From contig CAIRTM010000077.1 of assembly GCA_903881505.1 (NCBI GenBank), forward strand, positions 1-64,000: a stretch of DNA of 64,000 bases, given 5' to 3'. Source of the stretch: an uncultured delta proteobacterium (lineage in GTDB: Bacteria; Desulfobacterota; WTBG01; CAIYCZ01; CAIRTM01). The notes beneath the pieces were generated by a model. The model had not been told where the DNA came from and did no database searches. It saw only the letters and a list, made by a program, of their open reading frames with translations. Shown in pieces: positions 53,280 through 63,360 of the stretch. A program made the position numbers and the translations under genes. Every line of letters begins with the position of its first letter. Position 1 is the stretch's first letter.

Positions 53280-54374
53280 TTAGTTTTTACCGTACACGAT
53301 CGTTGCCTTCTTTATCAAACCGTCAATATAATCCTTTAAAGCCTTCTGCCTGTTCTGCTCCTGAAGGCTTTTTATAATATCGGGCCTTACCTCTTCAAGG
53401 GTCTTTGTCTTGGCGGGGATATGCTCCTGCGTCTGAATAATATGATAACCAAACTGGGTTTCCACTACGGGACCGATCTCATTGACCTTCTGGCCGAAAG
53501 CGGCATCCTCAAAGGGCTTCACCATCTGCCCCCTGGCAAACGCGCCCAGGTCGCCGCCGCTGTCTTTGCTCGGGCAGTCTGAATGCTCCTGCGCCAGTTT
53601 CGCGAAATCTCCGCCGGCGAGCAGCTTGTTGCGGATGTCGTTTATTTTGGCATTTTTGGCCGTTTTTACCGTTTCATTATCCGCGGCGCCTGTCTTCACG
53701 AGGATATGGCGCGCGCGCACCATCTCGGGCTCATTAAATTCTGCCTCGTTCATTTCAAAATAATTCGTGATATCTTCCTCGGCGGGAGCAGCTTCTGCCG
53801 GAACCTGAGAATCAATAAGCTTTCTGGCTTTGAGTACGCTCCCGATATCAGAGCGCAGTTTTTCAAGGGTAACGCCCTGCTGCTTGAGCACATCCTCGAG
53901 CTTGGCGCCCGGAGGAACATGCTGCTCATATTCCTTGAGCTGCGCATTGACGTCATCATCAGCAACGGCAATTTTTTGCCTGTCGGCCTCCTGCACGAGT
54001 ACGGTCTTCTGGATGAAATAATTGGCAAGCTGCTGGCGCCATTCGCTCTTCATTTGCTCAAGCTGGTCGGGCGGCACCTGTTTTGATATGGCAGCCATCT
54101 GGCTGTCAAGCATTGCATCCACTTCCGCGGTGGTCAGCTTTTCCCCATTGACCTGCACGACGAAATCATCCTGAGCCCCGGCGGCGGGCGTTGCGTCAGC
54201 CGCCGACTCTTTCGAAGCTTCTGCCTTTGCAATCTCGGATGTTTGATTTTCACCCTTCAGTTCTGCCGTTTTTTTTTCATTTTCCGGTGCGGAACAGGAA
54301 ACAAGGCTTACTGTAACCGCCACCAAAAAAGCGGGCACAACGACGGGCACACGGGCTGCTGAATACTTCTTCAT
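53280..54374 (-). CDS. Parvulin-type peptidyl-prolyl isomerase lipoprotein
   Basis: Periplasmic folding factor of the SurA/PrsA type, 364 aa. Lipobox VSLVSC (cleavage before Cys at about residue 27) makes it a lipoprotein. A charged linker follows, then a SurA_N-like helical region (VNGEKLTTAEVDAMLDSQM), and one PPIC domain: VRARHILVKTG, FAKLAQEHSDCPSKDSGGDLGAF, MVKPFEDAAF and QFGYHIIQTQEH. Start at 54374: AGGGAG stands 5 nt before the ATG; a TTG at 54389 is the alternative. It is 84 nt behind batE and may be served by it. Confidence 0.93.
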   Translation of the reverse strand: MKKYSAARVPVVVPAFLVAVTVSLVSCSAPENEKKTAELKGENQTSEIAKAEASKESAADATPAAGAQDDFVVQVNGEKLTTAEVDAMLDSQMAAISKQVPPDQLEQMKSEWRQQLANYFIQKTVLVQEADRQKIAVADDDVNAQLKEYEQHVPPGAKLEDVLKQQGVTLEKLRSDIGSVLKARKLIDSQVPAEAAPAEEDITNYFEMNEAEFNEPEMVRARHILVKTGAADNETVKTAKNAKINDIRNKLLAGGDFAKLAQEHSDCPSKDSGGDLGAFARGQMVKPFEDAAFGQKVNEIGPVVETQFGYHIIQTQEHIPAKTKTLEEVRPDIIKSLQEQNRQKALKDYIDGLIKKATIVYGKN

Positions 54375-54458
54375 GGGGACTCCCTTCAAAAATATTTAAC
54401 CTGTATCCTCTTTTAATTTGATCAATGTCACACAAGCTGCCGGGCCTGAAAAATCGAC

Positions 54459-55268
54459 TCAGCCCCGGCCGTCGGGCGGCACCAGGGGCGCAAGGGCCGA
54501 TTGTTCAACCCAGCCGCTGTTGCCCGATGCGTCCCGTATAAAAGCATATTCGCCATGGGTTTTTTTCACGGTCACATCACGGCCTTCACGGAGCGGCCCG
54601 GACTGCGCCGCCGTGTCAAAAGGCGATACGAGCAAACGGGCATCACGGGCAACAACGACGGACCTGCCGGCATCGCGAAGCCCCAGGGCAAGTCCTCCTG
54701 AAGCCGCAAGAACAATTACGGCGCAGCACAGCGCAGCCGCGGCGAAAGGCTTCGCCAGGCCCTCATCGCGCCTGCCGGCGGCGAACGCGATGCCGCGGAG
54801 AAACACCAGCAGGCCGAAGGCGGTCAGCGCGGCGCCCGCCAGCACGCTCCATCCGTTCAGGCTCATGAAGCCCGCGGCGGTGCGCCACCACGGCGATGGC
54901 GGTTCATACAGGCCGAAATCCTGGCGGGCCAGGGATAGGTTGGCCCGGATATCGGCATCACCCGGCTTGAGCAGCAGCGCCCGCTCATAGCTCAGGATGC
55001 AGGTGCCGATGTCCTTCGTGTGGTAGCAGGCGTTGCCGCGGTTATACAGAAGCGCGGCTGAAATGCCCTGTTCCTGTTCAGCCTTCCCGTACCATGCGAG
55101 CGCCTCTTCATAGCGTCCCGCGGCCAGGGCCCGGCTGCCCTGCTCGAACGCATCGGACCTGCCCGGGTTTTCCGCACTCCATGCGGATGCCGCGCCACAT
55201 GCGGTGCCGATAAGGGCCCACAGGCAGGCCAGCCTGATTGCCGCTTTAACGCTGAGTGTTCTGGGCAT
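54459..55268 (-). CDS. batE: BatE-like TPR and SH3-domain protein
   Basis: 269 aa. Signal peptide (LACLWALIGTACGAASA), two or three TPR motifs (DAFEQGSRALAAGRYEEALAWYGKAE, ALLYNRGNACYHTKDIGTCILSYERALLLKP), two membrane helices (about 125-150 and 165-190), and a C-terminal SH3-like domain (LLVSPFDTAAQSGPLREGRDVTV, GEYAFIRDASGNSGWVEQ). This matches BatE, the last gene of Bat aerotolerance operons. The ATG at 55268 follows GGAG at 8 nt and overlaps batD by 23 nt; a longer frame to 55424 is antisense-like noise. Confidence 0.85.
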   Translation of the reverse strand: MPRTLSVKAAIRLACLWALIGTACGAASAWSAENPGRSDAFEQGSRALAAGRYEEALAWYGKAEQEQGISAALLYNRGNACYHTKDIGTCILSYERALLLKPGDADIRANLSLARQDFGLYEPPSPWWRTAAGFMSLNGWSVLAGAALTAFGLLVFLRGIAFAAGRRDEGLAKPFAAAALCCAVIVLAASGGLALGLRDAGRSVVVARDARLLVSPFDTAAQSGPLREGRDVTVKKTHGEYAFIRDASGNSGWVEQSALAPLVPPDGRG

Positions 55269-57147
55269 GATTTTTCTCCAGTTTGGTGAGTTCATCAAGC
55301 AGCATATCCCGGCACCGCCGCATTTCATCCTGGGACAGCGGACGGCCGGAATAGGCAACGGCATCGGCTGTTTCGAATACCTGCCGGATCCCGGCGCCCC
55401 GGTCGCTGAGCCGCTGCTCGACATCGGCGCGGGTAATGGCTGCCGGAGAGACGCCCCACAACCGGCCCAGGCTCACCTGTGCGGCATGGCGGCAGGAGCT
55501 GAAAAAAGCCGGCGCATCGTCTTCGGCGATGGCCCGGTCCATGTCCGCCATGGATTTTTTCACGGCCTGTCGTATACCGGCGTCATCACGGCTTGTGTTG
55601 CCGCGGCTGCGGCGGTGCAGGCAGAGCCCGGCGGCGATCAGCAGCAGCGGCACGGCCTGCAGACCCCAAAACCACGGCCGGTACGGCAGGGGCCGGAGGC
55701 TTCGCACGGCGGTCCCGAACTCGGCATGCAGCGGCGCGAGGCCGCCCTCGGGAACCTTCCCGGGCGGCTCAGGGCTCAACGCGGCGCTGTTTTGAGCGGG
55801 CTGCCGGGCTGCGGCGGGCGCTGAAGCGGCGCGGTCGGCCGTGCGGGCCGGTTCGACCCGAACGGGAATCGCCTTTGTGTTCGCGGTTGCATACGCGCTG
55901 GCATCGGGATCAAAATAGCAAAGCGAAACAGGGGGTATCTCTTTCCGTGAGGCGTCTTTCGGGATAAGCGCCTGCTCGAATTCCTTAACGCCTTCATAGC
56001 CGACTCCGTCGGCGGATCTGAACTGTGCGCTCGGGGTATAGGTTTTCCATCCGTCGATATCTGCCAGGCCCGGCAGGGCCAGTCGTTCGAAATTGCCCCG
56101 GCCGCTGACGCGCACGGTCAGGGTCAGCGGATCGCCGACCGAAACCGTGCCCGGACTGGCGGACGCCTCGATGGTAAAGCGGCCTATGGCGCCGCTGAAA
56201 TCCGCGGGCCGGCCTTGTTCAGGAAGCGGCAGAACGGGCATGGCCTGCCCGTCGCTTTCAAGGCGCACCTGCTTTTCCTGCACGCTGCTGAAAAAATCAT
56301 CAAAGAAAGAATCGCTGAAAAAGTCGTCGGCAAACATGCCCCGATGCCGGGAGCGCTGCGGCCTGCGGCTTTGCACCGGCACCGCCATGACAACTTCCAG
56401 GACGGCGCCCAGGGGATACTCGCCCTCTTTCAGCGCGCAGAGGGCTTCATGCCAGGTGAGCGCGGTGTAGGGCTCGCCGTTGACCGTCTCCTGTGTCTGG
56501 CGGGGCTTTTCAGTATGGTGGGTCAGCGAAAAAGCGCTGCTGCTCAACTGCGGAGCGGCCTGCACGCCTGCCCGTGTTCCCTGCCTGAACAGGGCCACGA
56601 TATCAACCGGAACAACCTCGCCGACATACAGCCTGTTTTTCGCGGGATACATTTTCAAAAAAGCGGGCGCGGCGGCATCATCATCGTCTGCGCCGGCTCG
56701 CGGATGCGCTGCGCCTCCCGGCAGGCCCCCTGTGGACTGGACAACCCTGAGCTGCAGCGGATCGGTTGCAGCGCCTGTTTCCCCAAGGCTGATTGCCGGA
56801 ATGGTGAAATCCCCGGGCCGCACGGGCTGCACGTTATAGAGGTATTCAACGCTCTGGCTGACCCTTCCGTTCACGCTTTCAAACCGGCTGCTCTGGCCTG
56901 CCGGAATGATCCGCAGGCCCTCGACGCGGGGGATATCGGGGCTGCCGGAGCGTGATCCCGATATGCTGACGATCAGCGTGGCCTGCCCGTCCAGGCTGAT
57001 TTCATGCTGGTCAAGCACGGCATGGATCCCGGCGTCCGCCGCGGCAGCCGCAGGCGCGCCGCCCGGGATGCCGGACAGCAGCGCCAGGCCCAGCGACAGG
57101 CACAGGAAGCTGCAGCATCGTTTCGCTTTGGCTGTCAGATCCATCAC
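55246..57147 (-). CDS. batD: BatD protein (oxygen tolerance)
   Basis: 633 aa. Signal peptide (about 8-36), then three to four immunoglobulin-like beta-sandwich repeats (HAVLDQHEISLDGQATLIVSISG; RVSQSVEYLYNVQPVRPGDFTIP; FTIEASASPGTVSVGDPLTLTVRVSG), one membrane helix near 500-520 (WGLQAVPLLLIAAGLCL) and a cytosolic helical tail. Typical BatD: periplasmic with unknown biochemical role. Sits between the batBC and batE genes, with overlaps of 4 and 23 nt. Confidence 0.9.
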   Translation of the reverse strand: MMDLTAKAKRCCSFLCLSLGLALLSGIPGGAPAAAAADAGIHAVLDQHEISLDGQATLIVSISGSRSGSPDIPRVEGLRIIPAGQSSRFESVNGRVSQSVEYLYNVQPVRPGDFTIPAISLGETGAATDPLQLRVVQSTGGLPGGAAHPRAGADDDDAAAPAFLKMYPAKNRLYVGEVVPVDIVALFRQGTRAGVQAAPQLSSSAFSLTHHTEKPRQTQETVNGEPYTALTWHEALCALKEGEYPLGAVLEVVMAVPVQSRRPQRSRHRGMFADDFFSDSFFDDFFSSVQEKQVRLESDGQAMPVLPLPEQGRPADFSGAIGRFTIEASASPGTVSVGDPLTLTVRVSGRGNFERLALPGLADIDGWKTYTPSAQFRSADGVGYEGVKEFEQALIPKDASRKEIPPVSLCYFDPDASAYATANTKAIPVRVEPARTADRAASAPAAARQPAQNSAALSPEPPGKVPEGGLAPLHAEFGTAVRSLRPLPYRPWFWGLQAVPLLLIAAGLCLHRRSRGNTSRDDAGIRQAVKKSMADMDRAIAEDDAPAFFSSCRHAAQVSLGRLWGVSPAAITRADVEQRLSDRGAGIRQVFETADAVAYSGRPLSQDEMRRCRDMLLDELTKLEKNHAQNTQR

Positions 57148-59129
57148 CAGTCCCTCCGTGGTTCATCAAGCGCGCGGGATTTTTCCGATTTCTGCACATA
57201 GGGCACGGCATTCTCGCCGGACTTCATGGCATCAAGCAGCTGCCGGGCCTCTTCCGGCGTCATCTGGCCGGGCGTGCGCTCCGGGGCCTGGCCGGCGCCG
57301 CCGCTCCCGTCCCGCTCGCGCCCCGGGGCAGGCTGCGGCATAGTGTCTGCCGGGTTGCCCCCGCCGGCCTGCTGCGCATTGTTGTTGTCCGGGCCGCCCG
57401 CGGCCCCGGCTTTTGACTGCTGAGCGTCCGGTTTCTGGTCCGGCTGGCCGCTTCCTGCCTTCTGGTCCTGCGAGCCGGACGTGTTCTGGTTCTGTGCATT
57501 CTGATCCTGCTCTTGTCCGTCCTTCTGATCCTGCCCGCTCTGGTTCTGATCCTGCTGGCTGCTATTGTTGATTCCGCTGGGGCAGGCCTTGTCCTGCTGC
57601 TGGTTCTGCTGTTTCTGCAGTTCGGCGAGTTTCTTTTTCACAAGCTCATAATTGAACTGTGCATCCCTGTCGGCGGGATCGAGCTTCAGCGCAGCCTCGT
57701 AGGCCTGCTGCGCCTGCTGCCAGGCCTGCACGGCCTGCTGCGGCGCGTCGGTTTCACTTTTTTGGCCCGTGCGGTAGAACGCATTGCCCAGGTTGTAATA
57801 CGCCTGGCGCTGCAGGGCGAGGTCCTGCGTGCGAAGCGCGGCCTGGAAGGCATCGCCGGCCTCCGAAAACCTGCCGTTTTTATACTGCGCGGCGCCCATG
57901 TTGAACTGCAGCCGTTCATTGCCGGGATCTTTTTTTGCCGCTTCGGCATACTGCTCGGCCGCATCGCCGTAGTGCCCCTGTTTATATGCCCGCTCGGCGC
58001 TCTGGGGGGATGCGCCGGCCGTTCCGGCTGCACTGAAAATCAAAAACGCCAGCACGGCTGCCGCTGCCGCCCCGGGGCGTGCTCTCCCGGCAGACGGCGG
58101 CCGGCGGCCGGCTGTTGTGATGGCGGGGGCTTTGCGGCTGAGATACGCCCGGTCGCCGATCAAAAACTCCGCCGTGAGCAGCAGCAGCGCGGCGAGCAGC
58201 GGCCAGGCAAAGCGCTCGACGGGCACTTTTTCCATGCGTCCCTGCATTTCTTTTTTCGGCAGCAGGCTCAAATTTTTGCGGTACACGGTTTCGAGCCCCT
58301 CGCCCGTCCGGCCGAAGGGTTCATAGGCGCCGCCTGCGGCAGCAGCGATTTTTTGCAGCATCTCCTCGTCAAGCCGCGACTTGACCATCTGGCCCTGCTC
58401 GTCTTTGACAAAACCCGACCGGCCCTGAAGCGGTATCAGCTCTCCGGCGGGGGTGCCCACGCCGACCGTGTAAATGGTCATGCCCCGGCCGGCTGCGTCG
58501 CGCGCCGTCTGCTCGGCATCGCCTTCGAGGTTTTCGCCGTCGGTTATCAGGATGAGGATTTTGTTGTTGGCGCTGCCCGCGAACGCGGCCTCGGCCTCAC
58601 GGATGGCGCTTGATATATCCGTACCTCCCCTGGGGATGATGCGCGTGTCAAGCTCCCTGAGGGACTGATCGACCGCGCTGTAGTCAAGGGTCAGGGGGCA
58701 CATGAGAAACGCGCTGCCCGCGAAGGGGATCAGGCCCACCCGGTCGCCGTCGAGGCGCGAGAGAAAATCCGCGACCCCGAGCTTGCAGCGCTCAAGGCGG
58801 CTCGGGGCGACATCGGCGGCATCCATGCTTTTGGAGGTATCGATGGCCACGATAAAATCGATGCCTTTTCGCCTGGTCTCCACCCAGGAAAACCCGGCCT
58901 GCGGCCGCGCAAGGGCCGCGCAGATGCAGCCGAGGGCCGCCACCAGCAGGGCCATTTTAAGGAGCCGGCCGGTCCGCGGCACCGACCGGGAAAGGCCGGG
59001 CAGCATCTGCGCAGAGGCGAACGCTTCGAGAGCCCTGGCGCGGGCCCTGCCGAAGAGCCGCAGGAGCCAGACGGCGGCGATACAGATGCCGATTCCCGCA
59101 TACAGCCAAAGGTGCTGAGCAAACTGCAT
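57144..59129 (-). CDS. BatB-BatC fusion: VWA domain plus TPR and Gln/Asn-rich tail
   Basis: 661 aa. Two N-terminal membrane helices, a von Willebrand A domain with intact MIDAS DTSKSMDAADV (Asp97, Ser99, Ser101) and FAGSAFLMCPLTLDY, a further helix, then TPR units (RAYKQGHYGDAAEQYAEAAKKDPGNERLQFNMGAAQY; QAYYNLGNAFYRTG). From about residue 515 a Gln/Asn/Asp-rich low-complexity linker of about 130 residues follows. In many operons BatB and BatC are separate genes; here they are one. Overlaps batD by 4 nt. Confidence 0.9.
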   Translation of the reverse strand: MQFAQHLWLYAGIGICIAAVWLLRLFGRARARALEAFASAQMLPGLSRSVPRTGRLLKMALLVAALGCICAALARPQAGFSWVETRRKGIDFIVAIDTSKSMDAADVAPSRLERCKLGVADFLSRLDGDRVGLIPFAGSAFLMCPLTLDYSAVDQSLRELDTRIIPRGGTDISSAIREAEAAFAGSANNKILILITDGENLEGDAEQTARDAAGRGMTIYTVGVGTPAGELIPLQGRSGFVKDEQGQMVKSRLDEEMLQKIAAAAGGAYEPFGRTGEGLETVYRKNLSLLPKKEMQGRMEKVPVERFAWPLLAALLLLTAEFLIGDRAYLSRKAPAITTAGRRPPSAGRARPGAAAAAVLAFLIFSAAGTAGASPQSAERAYKQGHYGDAAEQYAEAAKKDPGNERLQFNMGAAQYKNGRFSEAGDAFQAALRTQDLALQRQAYYNLGNAFYRTGQKSETDAPQQAVQAWQQAQQAYEAALKLDPADRDAQFNYELVKKKLAELQKQQNQQQDKACPSGINNSSQQDQNQSGQDQKDGQEQDQNAQNQNTSGSQDQKAGSGQPDQKPDAQQSKAGAAGGPDNNNAQQAGGGNPADTMPQPAPGRERDGSGGAGQAPERTPGQMTPEEARQLLDAMKSGENAVPYVQKSEKSRALDEPRRDW

Positions 59130-59156
59130 ATCCTGTTGTCCTTTCCGCGCGTTGTG

Positions 59157-60155
59157 TTACGGCAGACGGCGCAGCCGCGTCTGCCCCAGAAGCATTTCCG
59201 CAAGCAGCAGGGCGAGGGCGGCCAGGGCCGGCCACATGAAAAGCTCACGGTAGTTTTCGAACTTCTTCACCGTGTGCGTCGTCGTCTCCATGCGGTTGAT
59301 CTCGTCGTAGATCTTTTCCAGCGAATCCGTATCGGTCGCCCTGAAGTAGCGGGCGCCGGTTTCACGGGCGATGTTTTCAAGCGCCGCCTCGTCGATATCG
59401 ACCTGCGCCATGACCATGCGCCGGTTGCCGAACTGGTCGGTAACCGGGATCGGCGCTTCGCCCCGCGACCCTGCGCCGATGGTGTACACCTTGATGCCCA
59501 GGGCCTTTGCCGCCTCGGCGGCGGTTTCAGGCTGCACGGCGCCGGTATTGTTCATGCCGTCGGTCAGCAGTATCACGATGCGCGACTTGGCATCCTGTGC
59601 GCGCAGGCGGTTGACGCTGGCCGCGATGGCCGATCCGATGGCGGTACCGTCCTCGACCGTTCCCGTAGCGATGGTTTCAAGCCGCTTCTCAAGCCATGAG
59701 TGGTCCAGCGTCAGGGGGCTGCCCACATAGGGCCGTCCGGCAAAGGCCACGATGCCGATCCGGTCATTGGGCCGTTCCTGAACGAACTGCGAAACCACCG
59801 ACTTCACCACGTCAAGGCGGCTTGCGGGCCCGCCCCGCAGGGTAAAGTCGCGGGCCTCCATCGATCCGGACACGTCAAGGGCCAGCACGATATCGATGCC
59901 GCTGGCGTTGATTTCGCTCAGGCTGCTGCCCAGCTGCGGGCGGGCAAGGCCGAGGATAAGGCCCGCAAGCACCGCGATCCGCAGGGCGGCCAGCCAGCTG
60001 CCCGCCCTGATTTTCCTGGGCCTGCCAAGTCCTTTGGCATTTTCAAGGCTCGCAAAGCGCAGGGCCGCCGCGGGGCCGCGCCTGCCCCGGATGAGCGCCA
60101 GCAGCGGAAGGGCCGCCAGGGCCCACAGGATGTCAGGGTGCATGAATCTGATCAT
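59157..60155 (-). CDS. batA: BatA protein (VWA domain)
   Basis: 332 aa from the ATG at 60155 (AGGA 5-8 nt upstream; overlaps the upstream gene stop). An N-terminal BatA helix pair (MHPDILWALAALPLLALIRG; WLAALRIAVLAGLILGLARPQ), VWA domain with MIDAS DVSGSM (Asp94-Ser98), GIVAFAGRPYVGSPLTLD, TDGMNNTG, and a C-terminal membrane helix (LFMWPALAALALLLAEMLLG). It is the partner of BatB. The frame stays open to 60347, but those residues are antisense to the upstream gene. Confidence 0.92.
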   Translation of the reverse strand: MIRFMHPDILWALAALPLLALIRGRRGPAAALRFASLENAKGLGRPRKIRAGSWLAALRIAVLAGLILGLARPQLGSSLSEINASGIDIVLALDVSGSMEARDFTLRGGPASRLDVVKSVVSQFVQERPNDRIGIVAFAGRPYVGSPLTLDHSWLEKRLETIATGTVEDGTAIGSAIAASVNRLRAQDAKSRIVILLTDGMNNTGAVQPETAAEAAKALGIKVYTIGAGSRGEAPIPVTDQFGNRRMVMAQVDIDEAALENIARETGARYFRATDTDSLEKIYDEINRMETTTHTVKKFENYRELFMWPALAALALLLAEMLLGQTRLRRLP

Positions 60156-60826
60156 GGTGTCCTCGCGCAGGTCCCGGAGGCGGCCGCCGCCGGCCCGTTG
60201 CCGGCACGCCGGAATCGCCACCGGTGTGATGGTGCGGTTTTTTCTTCCGTGATCTTTGTTGTTTCCACGAACTGCCGGGCGCGCTCGTACAGGGCCTGCA
60301 TAGTGTCGGCGGTGAGATCGAAGCGCGCGAACTTGGCAAGATCGCAATGCGTCAGAAAATCCTCCAGAAGGCCGGCAAAGCCGCTGAGCCCGCCGGCGGG
60401 GCTGCCGGAAATGCCGCGCAGGAACTCCTCGGTCGTGGCGCGGGTCGCCCTGAGTTCAAAGCGGCGTTCGATATATTCCCGCAGCGCATCGGATACGGCG
60501 CAGGAGAAGGCATATGCCCGGCCGTCCTGCATAAGCGCGCGGGCGCGCTCAAGCTGCTCGAAGGCCAGAGCATGGGCCGACAGCATCCGGCTGCGCAAAC
60601 TGCGCCGCCGGTACCAGCGCCAGACGGCAACGCCGGCCGCGGCGGCCAGGGCCAGGCCGCCGGCTGCGCACACCGGCACAAGCCAGGGATAGGGTATGCT
60701 GACCGGTCCCCGGATATCGCGTATGTCGGCGGCGGTGGCATTGTCGGCAGCCTGCGCCGCGGCCGCGGATGCCCGCAGCAGCGCGGAGGCAAGGGCGGGC
60801 GGGCACAGGGCAAAGAGTTTCTTCAT
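60152..60826 (-). CDS. DUF4381-type membrane protein of the Bat operon
   Basis: 224 aa. Signal-like N-terminus (to about 28), LRDIRGP-like DIRDIRGPVSIPYPWLVPV which is the family signature, one membrane helix (about 50-70), and a cytosolic helical tail (RARALMQDGRAYAFSCAVSDALREYIERRF). Overlaps batA by 4 nt and DUF58 by 4 nt. DUF4381 proteins occur in Bat/MoxR operons; the role is not known. Confidence 0.85.
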   Translation of the reverse strand: MKKLFALCPPALASALLRASAAAAQAADNATAADIRDIRGPVSIPYPWLVPVCAAGGLALAAAAGVAVWRWYRRRSLRSRMLSAHALAFEQLERARALMQDGRAYAFSCAVSDALREYIERRFELRATRATTEEFLRGISGSPAGGLSGFAGLLEDFLTHCDLAKFARFDLTADTMQALYERARQFVETTKITEEKTAPSHRWRFRRAGNGPAAAASGTCARTP

Positions 60827-61746
60827 CTGGTTCTTCTCCTTTCGCGGAGATGGAAAAACCCGATCAGGTCTCCCAGGTACTCCCGGTCGGTCGAAAGTTC
60901 GAGAAAGTCAACGCCCGCCGAGGCGGCGGCGCGGCGCAGACCGGCCCGCCAGCCGTGCGCCAGTTCCGCAAAACCGCTCCGCACACGCTCGTCCGAGGTA
61001 TCGAGTTCGGCCTGCTCGCCGGTCTCGGCATCCTCGATGGTCAGGCGGCCGATGTCCGGCAGCTCGAATTCCCGGGGATCGTTCACCGCAACGGCGACAA
61101 CATCGTGGCGGCGGTTGGTGATGCGCAGCGTGGTCCTCAGTTTTTCCAGCTGCGACCCTGTCCCGAGGGCATGGCAGAAATCGGAGATGAGAAACGTGAC
61201 CGCCCGCTTGATCGTAACGCGGTTGGCGAAATCAAGGGCCGCGACGATGTCGGTTCCCGTGCCGGCGGCCTGGAAAAACAGCAGCTCGCGTATCAGGCGC
61301 AGCACATGGCTGCGCCCTTTTGCCGGAGGGATGTAGAGCTCGACCGCATCGGTGAACAGGATCAGACCCACCTTGTCATTGTTGCGGATAGCGGAAAAGG
61401 CCAGCACGCTGCCCAGTTCCGCGGCAAGCTCGCGCTTGCTGCGCAGGCCCGAGCCGAAGCTTCCCGAAGCGCTCGCGTCGATGACGAGCAGCATGGTCAG
61501 TTCCCGTTCCTCGGTGTATTTTTTTACATGCGGCTTGCCGGTGCGTGCCGTGACGTTCCAGTCGATCGTGCGCACGTCATCGCCCGGCACGTACTCCCGC
61601 ACTTCGTCGAAATTCATGCCGCGGCCCTTGAAGACCGAGTGGTACTGGCCCGCCAGCGTATCGTTCACCAGGCGCCGGGTCCGTATTTCAACGCCCCGCA
61701 CCTTTCGCAGGATCTCCCGCGCGGTCTGTGCCTGCGTCTGTGTCAT
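60823..61746 (-). CDS. DUF58 domain protein
   Basis: 307 aa, no membrane segment. Family core VREYVPGDDVRTIDWNVTARTGKPHVKKYTEERE and a VWA-like half (LLVIDASASGSFGSG; VTFLISDF). DUF58 proteins pair with MoxR ATPases as cytosolic adaptors. 59 nt behind moxR; overlaps the DUF4381 gene by 4 nt. Confidence 0.93.
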   Translation of the reverse strand: MTQTQAQTAREILRKVRGVEIRTRRLVNDTLAGQYHSVFKGRGMNFDEVREYVPGDDVRTIDWNVTARTGKPHVKKYTEERELTMLLVIDASASGSFGSGLRSKRELAAELGSVLAFSAIRNNDKVGLILFTDAVELYIPPAKGRSHVLRLIRELLFFQAAGTGTDIVAALDFANRVTIKRAVTFLISDFCHALGTGSQLEKLRTTLRITNRRHDVVAVAVNDPREFELPDIGRLTIEDAETGEQAELDTSDERVRSGFAELAHGWRAGLRRAAASAGVDFLELSTDREYLGDLIGFFHLRERRRTR

Positions 61747-61805
61747 GAAGTCCTCCCTGTCTGCCCGTGCATGCCCCCGGCATGCATGCCAGATGCGCCG
61801 AACCG

Positions 61806-62879
<1,074 letters not shown>

Positions 62880-63153
62880 GGGTCTTCCTTTCATCATGGA
62901 GTATGCATGTCTGCCCCCGCTTTTGCCTCAACTATAAACCCCGGTTCTTACCGCAGCCTTTCCTGAATATTACAAAGTGGTAATTATCAGCCGGGGGTGC
63001 AGGATGAGAAAGAAGGTACAAATTCCCCGGCGGGAACGCTGCGCGGGTGTGAAACGGATTTTTGCCGGAAAACCCGCAGGCTGTTTGAATAATGCGGAAC
63101 AGGGGGGAAACGGGGAAGGGAACACAGGCAGGCTGACCCTGCCGCTGCCGGAC
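62880..63153. other. 274-nt spacer before the moxR-bat operon
   Basis: It must hold the moxR promoter, but I find only weak candidates: a TATAGT box on the minus strand without a matching -35. No gene and no recognised RNA. Confidence 0.35.
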
Positions 63154-63327
63154 TCAGCCTGCGGGCTGTCCCTTGAAGCGTTTGGTGATCGTAAAGCTCA
63201 TGCCGCATTTCGGGCAGTGCACGGTCGAGGGCTTTTTCTCGACCGCCACCAGGGCACCGCAGTCCCGGCAGACAAGGTTCGCCGCTATCTTTATTGCCCT
63301 GTCGGCCTTCTTTTTTTCCGAGGCCAT
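63154..63327 (-). CDS. Zinc-ribbon microprotein, copy 2
   Basis: 57 aa, shorter than most gene callers accept. Translated from the sequence: MASEKKKADR start, CRDCGA and CPKCGM knuckles, ITKRFKG near the end and a QPAG tail. It differs from copy 1 (50509-50667) at about 15 of 52 positions; the DNA also differs at many third positions, so both are under selection at protein level. Lies 33 nt behind the TehB-like methyltransferase on the same strand. Confidence 0.75.
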   Translation of the reverse strand: MASEKKKADRAIKIAANLVCRDCGALVAVEKKPSTVHCPKCGMSFTITKRFKGQPAG

Positions 63328-63360
63328 AGTGCTGCTCCTTTGTGTGCTGTTGTCCTGCGG

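Noticed and set aside
63020-63150. FMN or other riboswitch near the zinc-ribbon copy 2
   Set aside because: The sequence has scattered GC-rich stems, but lacks the conserved six-helix FMN core.
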